Notes under the pieces: generated by a model
Databases searched by the model: none
What the model was told of the DNA's origin: nothing
What the model saw: only the letters and a program-made list of their open reading frames with translations
NCBI GenBank assembly: GCA_938045355.1
Contig: CALIMU010000098.1
Coordinates: 1 to 5,848, forward strand
Length of the DNA stretch: 5,848 nt
Reading direction: 5' to 3'
Source of the DNA: an uncultured Clostridium sp.
Lineage (GTDB): Bacteria > Bacillota_A > Clostridia > TANB77 > CAG-508
Part shown: positions 5,837-5,848 of the stretch, in pieces
Numbering within the stretch: position 1 is the first letter of the stretch
Layout of the letters: each line of letters begins with the position of its first letter
Translations under genes and position numbers: made by a program

Positions 5837-5848
5837 TTTTACTATATA

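Noticed and set aside
1..5848. CRISPR arrays, tRNA or rRNA genes, insertion sequences
   Set aside because: I see no regularly spaced repeats, no cloverleaf-like sequence and no transposase-like reading frame or terminal inverted repeats on either strand.

Overview
The window is very AT-rich: CpG is scarce, most arginines are AGA, and Shine-Dalgarno sites are GGAG-type. This suggests a low-GC Firmicute (Clostridia or Bacilli type) or a Fusobacterium-like host; I cannot decide from the sequence. TGA appears only as a stop, so the code is not the mycoplasma one. Every gene I can support lies on the minus strand, so the window reads from right to left.

Layout in transcription order. (1) 5675-5836: a 53-residue two-helix membrane protein, possibly cut by the window edge, followed by a strong hairpin terminator (5632-5670). 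(2) 5173-5502: a four-helix membrane protein with its own consensus promoter and two palindromes in its leader, ended by a bidirectional terminator (5131-5165). (3) 4470-5000: a family 4-like iron-sulfur uracil-DNA glycosylase homologue. (4) 2608-4416: aspartyl-tRNA synthetase (aspS), which has its own extended -10 promoter. (5) 2032-2605: a CYTH-domain phosphohydrolase/cyclase, 2 nt behind aspS. (6) 208-1997: a KAP-like P-loop NTPase. (7) 46-186: a small ORF. (8) 1-44: the first codons of another gene, running out of the window. Genes 3 to 8 form one tightly spaced co-directional cluster.

The striking feature lies in genes 5 and 6. Neither can be read as one frame. The CYTH gene needs one +1 shift and the NTPase needs two. 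All three shifts fall at the same tetranucleotide, CGGA, in the CGG phase: CTT-CGGA, AGC-CGGA and CTT-CGGA. Skipping one C (reading C-GGA as Gly) restores a conserved motif each time: the Walker A GxxGSGKT, the helix after Walker B, and the CYTH 'VENLG-FVELE' strand. The reading frames on both sides are otherwise clean. The only other in-phase CGG codon in the window is in the NTPase tail (252-250), where a shift would merely end the protein two codons later. Two explanations fit: systematic single-base errors or insertions, or +1 recoding or quadruplet decoding at CGG(A) in an organism that barely uses CGG. The second would be a notable translational phenomenon and is the main reason to look at this window again.
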